Shown here: positions 8,427 to 15,293 of the stretch, one piece after another
Position numbering within the stretch: position 1 is the first letter of the stretch
Layout of the letters: each line of letters starts with the position of its first letter
NCBI GenBank assembly: GCA_017417465.1
Contig: JAFPZD010000099.1
Span: 1 to 50,823, forward strand
Direction: 5' to 3'
Origin: Prevotella sp.
GTDB taxonomy: Bacteria > Bacteroidota > Bacteroidia > Bacteroidales > Bacteroidaceae
Length of the DNA: 50,823 nt
The notes under the pieces: model-generated
Seen by the model: the letters and a program-made list of their open reading frames with translations, nothing else
What the model was told of the DNA's origin: nothing
Database searches by the model: none
Program-made: the position numbers and the translations under genes

Positions 8427-10667
8427 ATGAGTAAAACGAGACTGAAGCGATGGATAAATAGCCTGCAGACCAAGTCTACGCTGGCTATTATTATCACGGC
8501 CGGCGTCCTGTTAGAAGTGACGTCGGCAGTGCAGTATTTCTATGCCCGCAATGGCATCCGCAAGGAGGTGCGGCAGCGTGCCGAGAATGAGCTGCGGATA
8601 AAAAGCCTTGAGATTCGCAATGTGCTCACCGCCGTTGAGGTGGCCATCGAGAATGTGCGATGGGAGGTAGAGAAGAATCTCGCTTATCCCGACTCGATGT
8701 GGAGCATCGGCCAGCGTCTGGTGGAGCATAATCCCGTCATCGTAGGTTGCTCGCCCGCTTTCGAGCCCAACTATTTTCCTTCGAAGGGACACTATTTCGA
8801 GCCTTACACCGTCCGCAATGCCGATGGCACGATTGACAAGCGGCAGATAGGTTCTGCGCAGCACGACTATCTGCAGGCAGAGTGGTATACGGCGACGAAG
8901 CAGAGTGGGCGAGGGCACTGGAGCGAGCCTTACTACGACGATGCTGGTGCACTGATGATGCTGTGTACCTACGCTGTGCCCATTCGCGACGCGGCGGGTG
9001 CCATCGTCGGCGTGCTGGGTGCCGACGTGTCGTTAGAGTGGCTGGGCAGCGTCATCAATGCACATAACTTTTATCCTTCGTCCTTCAACTTGCTGCTCTC
9101 GCGTACTGGCCAGTTGATGGTGTGTCCCGTTGAGAGCCTCGTGCTGAAGCGTACCATCCAGGACATGACGGCCGGTATGGAGGACACCGTCGCTGATGCC
9201 GTCAACCGGCAGATGCTGGATGGCAAGAGCGGTTATGCCACGGTGAGAGAGAACGACGGTAAGAAGAACTACGTGTTCTTTGCACCCGTCGACACGCTGA
9301 GCGACGGGCGCCAGGACAGCGAGCGGTTAGGGTGGTCGATGGCCATCGTCTGCAGTGACCGTGAGATCTTCTACAGTCTGCGGCAGGTGGGCTTCAACCT
9401 TATGCTGCTGATGATTGCTGGCCTCGCCTTGCTGGCGTTTATCATCAGCCGCACCATTCGTGGCTTCAACCGTCTGCAGGCTGTCACCAGCGAGAAAGAG
9501 CGCATCGGCAGTGAGCTGCGTATTGCCAGCAACATTCAGATGGGCATGCTGCCAAAGACCTTTCCGCCCTTCCCCGATCGCGATGACGTGGAGGTCTATG
9601 GCTCTGTGGTGTCTGCCAAGGAAGTGGGTGGCGATCTGTTCGACTTCTACATTCGCGACGAGAAGATGTTCTTCTGCATTGGCGACGTGTCGGGCAAGGG
9701 TGTGCCCGCCTCGTTAGTGATGGCCGTTACGCGCAGTCTCTTCCGTACCGTCTCGGCTCACGAGTCGGCTCCCGATCGCGTAGTGACACAGTTGAACGAT
9801 GCGATGGCCGACATGAACGACTCTAACATGTTCGTAACCTTCTTCTTAGGGGTGCTCGACCTGCCGACGGGGCGGCTGCGCTACTGTAATGCCGGCCACG
9901 ACGCCCCCCTGCTGGTGGGTAGAGGCGTCGGACGCCTGCCCGTCGAGTCGAACATTCCTTTGGGCGTGATGCCTGGCTGGAAGTATACATCGCAAGAGGT
10001 CATCGTCAATCCCCACACCACCATCTTCCTTTATACCGACGGACTGACCGAGGCTGAGGACGGCAATCATCAGCAGTTTGGCGAAGAGCGGCTCATGGCA
10101 GTGGCACGGCAAGAGCTGGCTGCTGGGCGCCAGCTGCCAAAGACCCTCATCGAGAACATGAGCGCTGAGGTCCACCAGTTTGTGGGCGATGCTGAGCAGA
10201 GCGACGACCTGACGATGCTCGCCATCCAGTATACCAAGGAGCAGCGCGCCGAGTCGCTGAACCGCAGCATCACGTTGCCTAATGACGTTGGCGAGGTGCC
10301 GCGTCTGGCAACTTTTGTCGATGAGGTCTGCGATACGCTCGGCATTGACGGCGCCACGACGATGCAGATGAACCTGGCCCTTGAGGAGGCTGTGGTCAAC
10401 GTGATGAACTACGCCTATCCGCCGGGCACTCCCGGCGAGGTGGTGGTCGAGGCCCACGCCAACGATGTGCGCCTGAAGTTTATCATTAGCGACAGTGGTG
10501 TACCGTTCGACCCCACCGCCAAGGGCGAGGTTGACACGACGCTTTCTGTCGAAGAGCGCGGCATCGGCGGCTTAGGCATCCACCTTGTCCGCCAGATCAT
10601 GGACTCAATGAACTACGAGCGCGTCGATGGGCGTAACATCCTCACACTACGTAAAAAACTAATGTGA
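8427..10667 (+). CDS. Cache - PP2C (SpoIIE-type) phosphatase - HATPase signalling protein
   Basis: 746 residues. A first membrane helix at about 18-40 and a second at about 325-345 (LMLLMIAGLALLAFIISRTI) bracket a periplasmic dCache-like sensor, whose typical signature is the WYTATKQSGRGHWSEPYYD and GVLGADVSLEWL region. A SpoIIE/RsbU-type PP2C domain follows at about 380-610, with metal motifs GGDLFDFY, GDVSGKG, CNAGHDAP, YTDGLTEA and SDDLTML. A GHKL ATPase domain of the RsbW type ends the chain (N-box ALEEAVVNVMNYAYPPG, G-box ERGIGGLGIHLV). Phosphatase and anti-sigma-type kinase are thus fused in one chain, which should act on STAS partners such as the two encoded next. Gene 10735 starts 67 bases downstream. 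Confidence 0.85.
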   Translation: MSKTRLKRWINSLQTKSTLAIIITAGVLLEVTSAVQYFYARNGIRKEVRQRAENELRIKSLEIRNVLTAVEVAIENVRWEVEKNLAYPDSMWSIGQRLVEHNPVIVGCSPAFEPNYFPSKGHYFEPYTVRNADGTIDKRQIGSAQHDYLQAEWYTATKQSGRGHWSEPYYDDAGALMMLCTYAVPIRDAAGAIVGVLGADVSLEWLGSVINAHNFYPSSFNLLLSRTGQLMVCPVESLVLKRTIQDMTAGMEDTVADAVNRQMLDGKSGYATVRENDGKKNYVFFAPVDTLSDGRQDSERLGWSMAIVCSDREIFYSLRQVGFNLMLLMIAGLALLAFIISRTIRGFNRLQAVTSEKERIGSELRIASNIQMGMLPKTFPPFPDRDDVEVYGSVVSAKEVGGDLFDFYIRDEKMFFCIGDVSGKGVPASLVMAVTRSLFRTVSAHESAPDRVVTQLNDAMADMNDSNMFVTFFLGVLDLPTGRLRYCNAGHDAPLLVGRGVGRLPVESNIPLGVMPGWKYTSQEVIVNPHTTIFLYTDGLTEAEDGNHQQFGEERLMAVARQELAAGRQLPKTLIENMSAEVHQFVGDAEQSDDLTMLAIQYTKEQRAESLNRSITLPNDVGEVPRLATFVDEVCDTLGIDGATTMQMNLALEEAVVNVMNYAYPPGTPGEVVVEAHANDVRLKFIISDSGVPFDPTAKGEVDTTLSVEERGIGGLGIHLVRQIMDSMNYERVDGRNILTLRKKLM

Positions 10668-10682
10668 TTTGACGATTTCGTC

Positions 10683-10734
10683 TCTCATTTTCCATCTTTC
10701 ATCTTTCATCTTTCATCTTTCATCTCTCATCTCC
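10683..10734 (+). repeat. (ATCTTTC)n heptamer repeat directly before the STAS start codon
   Basis: Four to six copies of a 7-bp unit (ATCTTTC and variants) end two or three bases before the ATG at 10735. An upstream TTG start at 10669 reads through the repeat in frame, so copy-number change would shift that longer form but only alter leader length for the ATG form. Confidence 0.65.
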
Positions 10735-11037
10735 ATGACTACTACCATTCAAGAACAGGACGGCAACATGGTTGCCATTTTCGATGGACGCCTTGACACG
10801 GCCGCCGCATCAGAAACTGAGAAAGCCCTGCAGCCGCTCCTCGACTGCACTGGCCACAATATTGTGTTCGACTGCCGCAAGCTGGAGTATATCTCTTCCA
10901 GTGGGCTGCGCCTGCTGCTCGCTGTGCTAAAGAATGCCAAGCCCAAAGGCAGCCGCGTCATGATCAAGGACGCTAATGCCGATATCCGCAGGGTGCTCGA
11001 CATGACCGGCTTTACGAACCTGTTCGAAATGATTTGA
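10735..11037 (+). CDS. STAS-domain anti-sigma factor antagonist (SpoIIAA/RsbV type)
   Basis: 100 residues, the normal length of a lone STAS domain. The start was chosen at 10735 because upstream sequence is a heptamer repeat. The signature strand-loop DCRKLEYISSSGLRLLLAVL carries the serine pair (SSSG) that is phosphorylated in SpoIIAA/RsbV homologues. In such systems the dephosphorylated STAS protein binds and sequesters the RsbW-like kinase. Here the phosphatase and the kinase-like HATPase are fused in the gene before, and a second STAS protein follows after 19 bases, so this is probably the direct switch partner. Target regulator unknown. Confidence 0.85.
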   Translation: MTTTIQEQDGNMVAIFDGRLDTAAASETEKALQPLLDCTGHNIVFDCRKLEYISSSGLRLLLAVLKNAKPKGSRVMIKDANADIRRVLDMTGFTNLFEMI

Positions 11038-11056
11038 ATAACTATAGATTCTTGCC

Positions 11057-12271
11057 ATGAACGTAACTGTTAACAACCGAGAGGGAGTGGTGACGCTGAC
11101 GCTTTGCGGACGTCTCGACACGTCTGCCGCCGCGCAGACGATGGCAGAGATTGACCGCCTGCTGGCCGCCAACTCTCAACTTACTGCTCCCGGCACTCAG
11201 CTTGTCTGCGACCTGGCCGGTGTGGACTATATCTCAAGTTCCGGCCTGCGCATCATGCTGTCGTTGGCCAAGCGTTATAAGAACTTCCGCCTTGTCGAAG
11301 TGCAGCCTGCTGTCTACGACGTGTTTGCCATGACGGGCTTCTCGAAAATCATGACTGTCGAGAAAGCCTTGCGGCGCCTAAACATCGATGGCTGCGAGGT
11401 CATTGGCCAAGGCGGCGTGGGCACCGTCTACCGTATCGGCGACGACACCATTCTCAAAGTGTTCCGCGAGGGAACCACCATCAGCGAGGTGAATCATGAG
11501 ATTACCATGGCGAAAGAGGCCTTTGTGCTCGGCATGCCCACCGCCATCTCGTTCGACACCGTCCGCGTGGGGAACCAGTACGGGCTGGTCTACGAGCTGC
11601 TGCGGGCTCACACGTTGAGTGCGTGCATCCGTCGGCAGCCAGAGCGCATCGACGAGTTTGCCCAAAGCTACGCCAACTTGTTCCGACAGCTCCATGCCAT
11701 CGAAGTGCCCACCGTCGGCAACGCTATTCCCAATGCCATGGAGAACGAACTGAAAGCCATCCATGCCATCAGCTGTTACTTCGATGCACCGTCTGTCGAC
11801 CTGCTGCTGCGCATCGCTGAAAACATTCCTCAGGGACACCGCCTGCTGCACTGTGACCTGCAGACTAAGAACGCCATGATACAGGGCGGCGAGCTGATGC
11901 TCATTGACATGGGTGAGGTGGGCTATGGCCATCCGCTCATCGACCTGGCACATTCCTATTCGGCCATGATGACACTCGTGGGCGACTACGAGGCCATCGT
12001 CGGCTTGCCCAAGGCTTACGCCAACGACGTTTGGCGGCGCATGATTGGCTATTATTTCGAGGGCGAGCCTGCCGATGTCGTTGCCCACCGCAAGGAACAG
12101 ATCGCTGTGGCCAGCGTCGTGCGCAACTTCAGCTGGTTGTCGCTTAGCGACTCGTTCCCCGAGGCAGTCATCAGCGAGTGCCAGCAAGTCTTCAGTGAGC
12201 GCGTGGCGAAGCGGAAAGACTATCTCCTCGGCGTGAGCGCCACATTCGGCGACTGGGAAGTAAAGGAGTAA
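11057..12271 (+). CDS. STAS domain fused to an APH-like protein kinase
   Basis: 404 residues in two modules. Residues 1-112 are a second STAS domain with DLAGVDYISSSGLRIMLSLA, including the phosphorylatable SSSG. Residues from about 113 form an aminoglycoside phosphotransferase/kinase-like fold: a glycine loop GQGGVGTVYRIGDD, the lysine of ILKVF, the catalytic loop HCDLQTKN (H-x-D-x4-N) and metal motif LIDMGEVGYG in place of DFG. Substrate could be a protein or small molecule; the fusion and operon suggest a role in signalling and not antibiotic resistance. A related STAS-free kinase family is known in Fibrobacter and Bacteroidetes, from memory. The gene ends directly in a heptamer repeat, so the final residues (about FGDWEVKE) grade into repeat sequence. 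Confidence 0.8.
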   Translation: MNVTVNNREGVVTLTLCGRLDTSAAAQTMAEIDRLLAANSQLTAPGTQLVCDLAGVDYISSSGLRIMLSLAKRYKNFRLVEVQPAVYDVFAMTGFSKIMTVEKALRRLNIDGCEVIGQGGVGTVYRIGDDTILKVFREGTTISEVNHEITMAKEAFVLGMPTAISFDTVRVGNQYGLVYELLRAHTLSACIRRQPERIDEFAQSYANLFRQLHAIEVPTVGNAIPNAMENELKAIHAISCYFDAPSVDLLLRIAENIPQGHRLLHCDLQTKNAMIQGGELMLIDMGEVGYGHPLIDLAHSYSAMMTLVGDYEAIVGLPKAYANDVWRRMIGYYFEGEPADVVAHRKEQIAVASVVRNFSWLSLSDSFPEAVISECQQVFSERVAKRKDYLLGVSATFGDWEVKE

Positions 12272-12500
12272 GGAGGTAAAGGAGTAAGGAGTAAGGAGGT
12301 AAAGGAGTAAGGAGGTAAAGGAGTAAGGAGGCAAAGGAGTAAGGAGGTAAAGGAGTAAGGAGTAAGGAGTTGAGGAGGTAAAGTAAAATAGACATACCCC
12401 ATCAAATCGCTCCTTTTGCAGGATTACAGGGCAGTAGAGGTATTCTACTTTACCTCCACAACTCCCCAACTACTCTACTCCTTACTCAACTAGTTGAGTT
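12260..12500 (-). repeat. Palindromic interspersed element, copy 2 (inverted)
   Basis: Read on the minus strand it matches copy 1 at 6644 closely: it opens AACTCAACTAGTTGAGTAAGG, split as AACTCAAC and GTTGAGTAAGG around TA. The core is bounded by GGAGGTAAAGTAGAATACC and a matching inverted arm, with the shared internal stretch ATCCTGCAAAAGGAGCG. Its far end is an expanded run of AGGAGTA/AGGAGGTAA heptamers (12266-12380) that begins inside the last codons of the kinase gene. Confidence 0.75.
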
Positions 12501-12602
12501 AAACCCAAACGCGTATAAAGCATTTCCTTTACACCAGTAGAATATAAAGCTGCTATTTATAGAGGAAATCGGTCTTTAGTACAAGAGACTGCGTTTGGGT
12601 TT
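12501..12602. mobile_element. 102-bp MITE-like element with perfect 12-bp terminal inverted repeats
   Basis: The ends are AAACCCAAACGC and GCGTTTGGGTTT, exact inverted copies. The interior (TATAAAGCATTTCC to GAGGAAATCGGTC) recurs inverted at 13461-13537 in a longer element. No coding capacity and no clear target-site duplication were seen. It may be a short deleted derivative of the longer element. Confidence 0.55.
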
Positions 12603-12744
12603 AATTCTTCACTTTTTGTGTATACGTCTGTGTATCAGGCGAATGTGGTGAAGGGTTTGTTTCGTATGTCCTGCCCTTGGTGAATAAGTGGCTTCTGGGT
12701 AGTTGACAAGGGCTCGTTGCTATCATTATTTCTGTTCTTAACTG

Positions 12745-12801
12745 AAAAACATCCTGTATACCCTGCATACCCTACACGTGCAGGGTATGCAGGATGTTTT
12801 T
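12745..12801. terminator. Bidirectional terminator-like hairpin beside the 21-bp array
   Basis: The inner stem CTGCATACCCT / AGGGTATGCAG surrounds a loop containing CACGTG. The outer feet AAAAACATCC and GGATGTTTTT pair across a bulge and give T-runs on both strands. It lies between convergent genes ending at 12271 (+) and 13536 (-). The foot sequence recurs in hairpins at 38581 and 38858. Confidence 0.65.
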
Positions 12802-12804
12802 CGT

Positions 12805-12909
12805 TTTATTCTCGGGTTTTACGAGTTTATTCTCGGGTTTTACGAGTTTATTCTCGGGTTTCGCGTTTTTATTCTCGGGTTTTACGAGTTTATTCTCGGG
12901 AATTAAACT
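12805..12909. repeat. Tandem array of five 21-bp units (TTTATTCTCGGG type)
   Basis: Units start at 12805, 12826, 12847, 12868 and 12889. The consensus is TTTATTCTCGGG followed by TTTTACGAG; the third unit has TTTCGCGTT and the fifth changes to AATTAAACTCG. There is no spacer. The unit core is shared with the array at 38659-38805, 26 kb away. An open frame across it (FYSRVLRVYSR-like) is a consequence of the 21-bp period, not evidence of a gene. Confidence 0.85.
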
Positions 12910-12923
12910 CGTAAGTCATAGGT

Positions 12924-13106
12924 TTACGACTCGTAAATGGCATACTTACGACCTGCAAATGGCATACTTACGACCCGTAAATGGCATACTTACGACCCGT
13001 AAATGGCATACTTACAACCCGTAAACAGCTTACTTACGATTCGTAAATGGCATACTTACGATTCGTAAATGGCATACTTACGATTCGTAAATGGCATACT
13101 TACGAC
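12924..13106. repeat. Tandem array of eight 22-bp units with internal palindrome
   Basis: Eight units run from 12924 to 13099, plus a 7-base partial copy. The consensus is TTACGAYYCGTAA then ATGGCATAC. Each unit contains TTACG-3-CGTAA inverted arms, and the first and last groups differ by CC versus TT in the centre. It follows the 21-bp array after 14 bases. It looks like a row of binding sites, one per 22 bp. Confidence 0.85.
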
Positions 13107-13184
13107 ATGAGCTATAGAGCAGAAACAAGGCAATGATATAGCAGTTGACCTATTTGTACACTTTCCTTCACGTTTCTAGAGCAA

Positions 13185-13537
13185 CCGATGCCGTAGGCAT
13201 CGGCTGTGCCCTCAATGGCGAGTAAACACGCGGTTGGGTTGACCGAAGGAACCCTTCACCATAAGTGGCTTGCAATGAGCCTGTTACATTCGATGTGAAT
13301 GGTTTTGCATCTTTCCGAATCTTTTGCGAAGCAAGGGCTGAAAGGCTGGCGGAATGCTGCCGGGGAGCCCCACGAGGTAGAAAGCGCGATGTACCATAAG
13401 GCCGAATCGGTCGTTAGCACAAGAGACCTCCCCGGGGAGGTCTGTTACGGATATTGTTTCTAATGACCGATTTCCTCTATAAATAGCAGCTTTATATTCT
13501 ACTGGTATCAAGGAAATGCTTTATAATGGTTTGGGTT
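13185..13537 (-). repeat. Long interspersed repeat, possibly a MITE or non-coding element
   Basis: Its minus-strand start (13537-13461) matches the left three quarters of the element at 12501-12602. It then carries a perfect 20-bp palindrome AGACCTCCCCGGGGAGGTCT (13424-13443) and the segment TGGTGAAGGGTT, also present beyond the short element near 12647. It ends in the hairpin CCGATGCC-GTA-GGCATCGG (13185-13203), a motif shared with the REP-like repeats at 23326 and 50654. A 75-codon minus-strand frame at 13284-13511 lies wholly inside the repeat and is probably not a protein gene. Confidence 0.6.
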
Positions 13538-14237
13538 AAACATCCTCCAAGGCGTAGAACTGATAGTCGCGGACGATGCGCTGGAGGAAGAGGGTGGGGG
13601 AGGTCTCCTGCAGGTCGATGCCAAACTTCTGGCAGACTTTTTGGGCCAACTGTTCCGTACGCTGAGGCTGGTTCATGGTCAGCGTGCGGCGGATGACTTC
13701 CACCTGCTCCAGCGACAGGTCGGCAGCCTGCGGATAGCGGGGCGAGTAACCACGCGTCAGGTATTCGTAGTCGTCGAGCGACACCTGTATCTTCTTATAA
13801 TCTTGCAACTTGATGACCACCGTGCCCGCCGCCAGGTCGCCCAAACGCTGGTTGCTGCGGTTGACAATCATGACAATGAGTCCCAGAAACGAGAACGTCG
13901 GACCGTCGATGATCCATAGCAGCCACCGCAGCAGGTAGCTGCCCAGTGTGGGTGGCGTGCCGTCGAGCTTCACCACGCGCAGCCGCAGTGCCATCTTCCC
14001 TAAGCTCTGTCCACGGTTCAGCACCTCCATCAGCAGCGTGTAGAGCATGATGGGCATAAAGAGAAGTAGCATAGCGGCATTGAATCCTGCATTGTTCTCT
14101 ATGAGCAGCCAAGTCATGAACGTGCCGTAAGCCAGCAAGACAATCCAGTCGACCAGTTGTGCCAGCATGCGGTCGCCAACGCTGGCCGTAGGCTGTTCGA
14201 TATGTACATATTGGGAAGTAACGACCCCTGTTTCCAT
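13536..14237 (-). CDS. RDD family membrane protein
   Basis: 233 residues. The N-terminal half is an RDD domain: the first helix begins near ASVGDRMLAQLVDWIVLLAYG, a second near AAMLLLFMPIMLYTLL, then the conserved RGQSLGKMALRLRVV and a third helix near LLRWLLWIIDGPTF. The C-terminal 80 residues are soluble and charged. RDD proteins are inner-membrane proteins of uncertain function, often proposed as transporters. It is divergent from the SpoIIM-like gene across 90 bases. That pairing, and the MoxR/DUF58 genes beyond, is a recurrent Bacteroidetes cluster. Its stop overlaps the end of a repeat by two bases. Confidence 0.85.
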   Translation of the reverse strand: METGVVTSQYVHIEQPTASVGDRMLAQLVDWIVLLAYGTFMTWLLIENNAGFNAAMLLLFMPIMLYTLLMEVLNRGQSLGKMALRLRVVKLDGTPPTLGSYLLRWLLWIIDGPTFSFLGLIVMIVNRSNQRLGDLAAGTVVIKLQDYKKIQVSLDDYEYLTRGYSPRYPQAADLSLEQVEVIRRTLTMNQPQRTEQLAQKVCQKFGIDLQETSPTLFLQRIVRDYQFYALEDV

Positions 14238-14264
14238 CTTTTCTGCGTAGTTTTTCTGAAAATC

Positions 14265-14296
14265 GTTGCAAAATTAAGTTTTTTTTCTTACTTTTG
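14265..14296 (+). promoter_or_regulatory. Divergent promoter region of RDD and SpoIIM-like genes
   Basis: On the plus strand GTTG (14265-14268), 20 bases, TACTTTTG (14289-14296). On the minus strand TAATTTTG is at 14276-14269, so the -7 box for the RDD gene touches the -33 element of the SpoIIM gene. The two promoters probably compete for polymerase. The minus -33 element is not clear. Confidence 0.55.
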
Positions 14297-14327
14297 CGCC
14301 GGATTTGGCGAAAACTTTTCAGGAAAG

Positions 14328-15293
14328 ATGAAAGAAGTAACGTTTATCAGGCAGAACATCGACAAATGGCGGGGCTACGAGGCAGCAGTTGAAGGGACTG
14401 CGGTAGGTGGTCCCGACGTGATTGCCGATGCCTACATCGACGTTACCAGCGACCTGAGTTTCGCACAGACCCACTATCCGAGGTCGCGCATCACGCTCTA
14501 CCTGAACAACCTGGCGTCGGCCCTCCACAACGACATCTATCGTAACAAGCGCGAGCGGTGGAGCCGGCTGCTGACGTTCTGGACGGAGGAGGTGCCCGCG
14601 ACGATGTGGGAAGCCCGGCACGAGTTGTGCTGGTCGTTTGGCATCTTCGTTGCCAGTGCCCTCATCGGTGCGCTGTCGCAGTGGCTCGACCCTGACTTCT
14701 GCCGCCTCATCATGGGTAATGGCTATGTGGAGATGACGCTCGACAATATCCGCAACGGTGAGCCGATGAGCGTCTACAACTCGTCGCCTGAGACCAGCAT
14801 GTTCCTGGAGATCACGATGAACAATGTCTTCGTGTCGTTCCTCGTCTTCGTCATGGGCCTGCTCACCTCGTTGGGAACAGGCTTCCAGCTGCTGCGCAAC
14901 GGCATTATGATAGGCTGTTTCCAGATGTTCTTTGCGCAGCACGACCTGCTGTGGCAGTCGGTGCTCGCCGTATGGCTGCACGGCACGCTCGAGATTTCGG
15001 CCATCATCGTGGCAGGTGCCGCTGGCCTGGCCTTGGGCAACGGCTGGCTGTTTCCTGGCACCTATTCGCGTCTGGCGGCCTTCCGGCGTGGTGCGAAGCG
15101 TGGGCTGAAGATCGTCATTGGCACGGTGCCCATCTTCTGTGTGGCCGGCTTCATCGAGAGTTTCTGTACGCGCCATACGGAGTGGCCCGACGCCTTGCGG
15201 CTGACGGTTATCCTGCTGTCGGCGGCGTTCGTTGTTTGTTATTACATTTTATTACCTTATAAACGTTATGGAATTCGTAAGACCCAAGATTGA
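14328..15293 (+). CDS. Stage II sporulation protein M-like membrane protein (DUF95)
   Basis: 321 residues from the ATG at 14328, which follows the promoter at 14289-14296; longer readings would start upstream of transcription. The protein begins MKEVTFIRQNIDKW, common to the family. A cytoplasmic head contains the YPRSRITLYLNNLASALHNDIYR region, and a C-terminal half has five or so hydrophobic segments, including FLVFVMGLLTSLGTGFQLLRNG and LWLHG-like LHGTLEISAIIVAGAAGL. Bacteria without sporulation carry this family in envelope clusters; its biochemical role is unknown. Its 3' end overlaps the next gene by 26 bases. Confidence 0.85.
   Translation: MKEVTFIRQNIDKWRGYEAAVEGTAVGGPDVIADAYIDVTSDLSFAQTHYPRSRITLYLNNLASALHNDIYRNKRERWSRLLTFWTEEVPATMWEARHELCWSFGIFVASALIGALSQWLDPDFCRLIMGNGYVEMTLDNIRNGEPMSVYNSSPETSMFLEITMNNVFVSFLVFVMGLLTSLGTGFQLLRNGIMIGCFQMFFAQHDLLWQSVLAVWLHGTLEISAIIVAGAAGLALGNGWLFPGTYSRLAAFRRGAKRGLKIVIGTVPIFCVAGFIESFCTRHTEWPDALRLTVILLSAAFVVCYYILLPYKRYGIRKTQD

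Noticed and set aside
11057-12271. Aminoglycoside resistance gene
   Set aside because: The APH-like fold is fused to a STAS domain and sits in a signalling operon. Resistance is not supported by context or by any substrate motif.
12717-13024. Protein frames across the 21- and 22-bp arrays (FYSRVLRVYSR-like)
   Set aside because: The 21-bp period keeps one frame open by itself. There is no start context, no codon-use signal and no homologue I recognise. The same applies to the minus-strand frames at 38578-38884.
12924-13106. CRISPR array
   Set aside because: Units are contiguous 22-bp copies with no unique spacers, and no cas gene is nearby.
13284-13511. 75-codon minus-strand gene
   Set aside because: It lies wholly within an interspersed repeat and shares its boundaries. 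It may be annotated as a hypothetical protein elsewhere, but nothing supports translation.
14328-15293. Evidence for sporulation
   Set aside because: SpoIIM-like and SpoIIE-like proteins are widespread in non-sporulating Bacteroidetes, and nothing else here points to spores.
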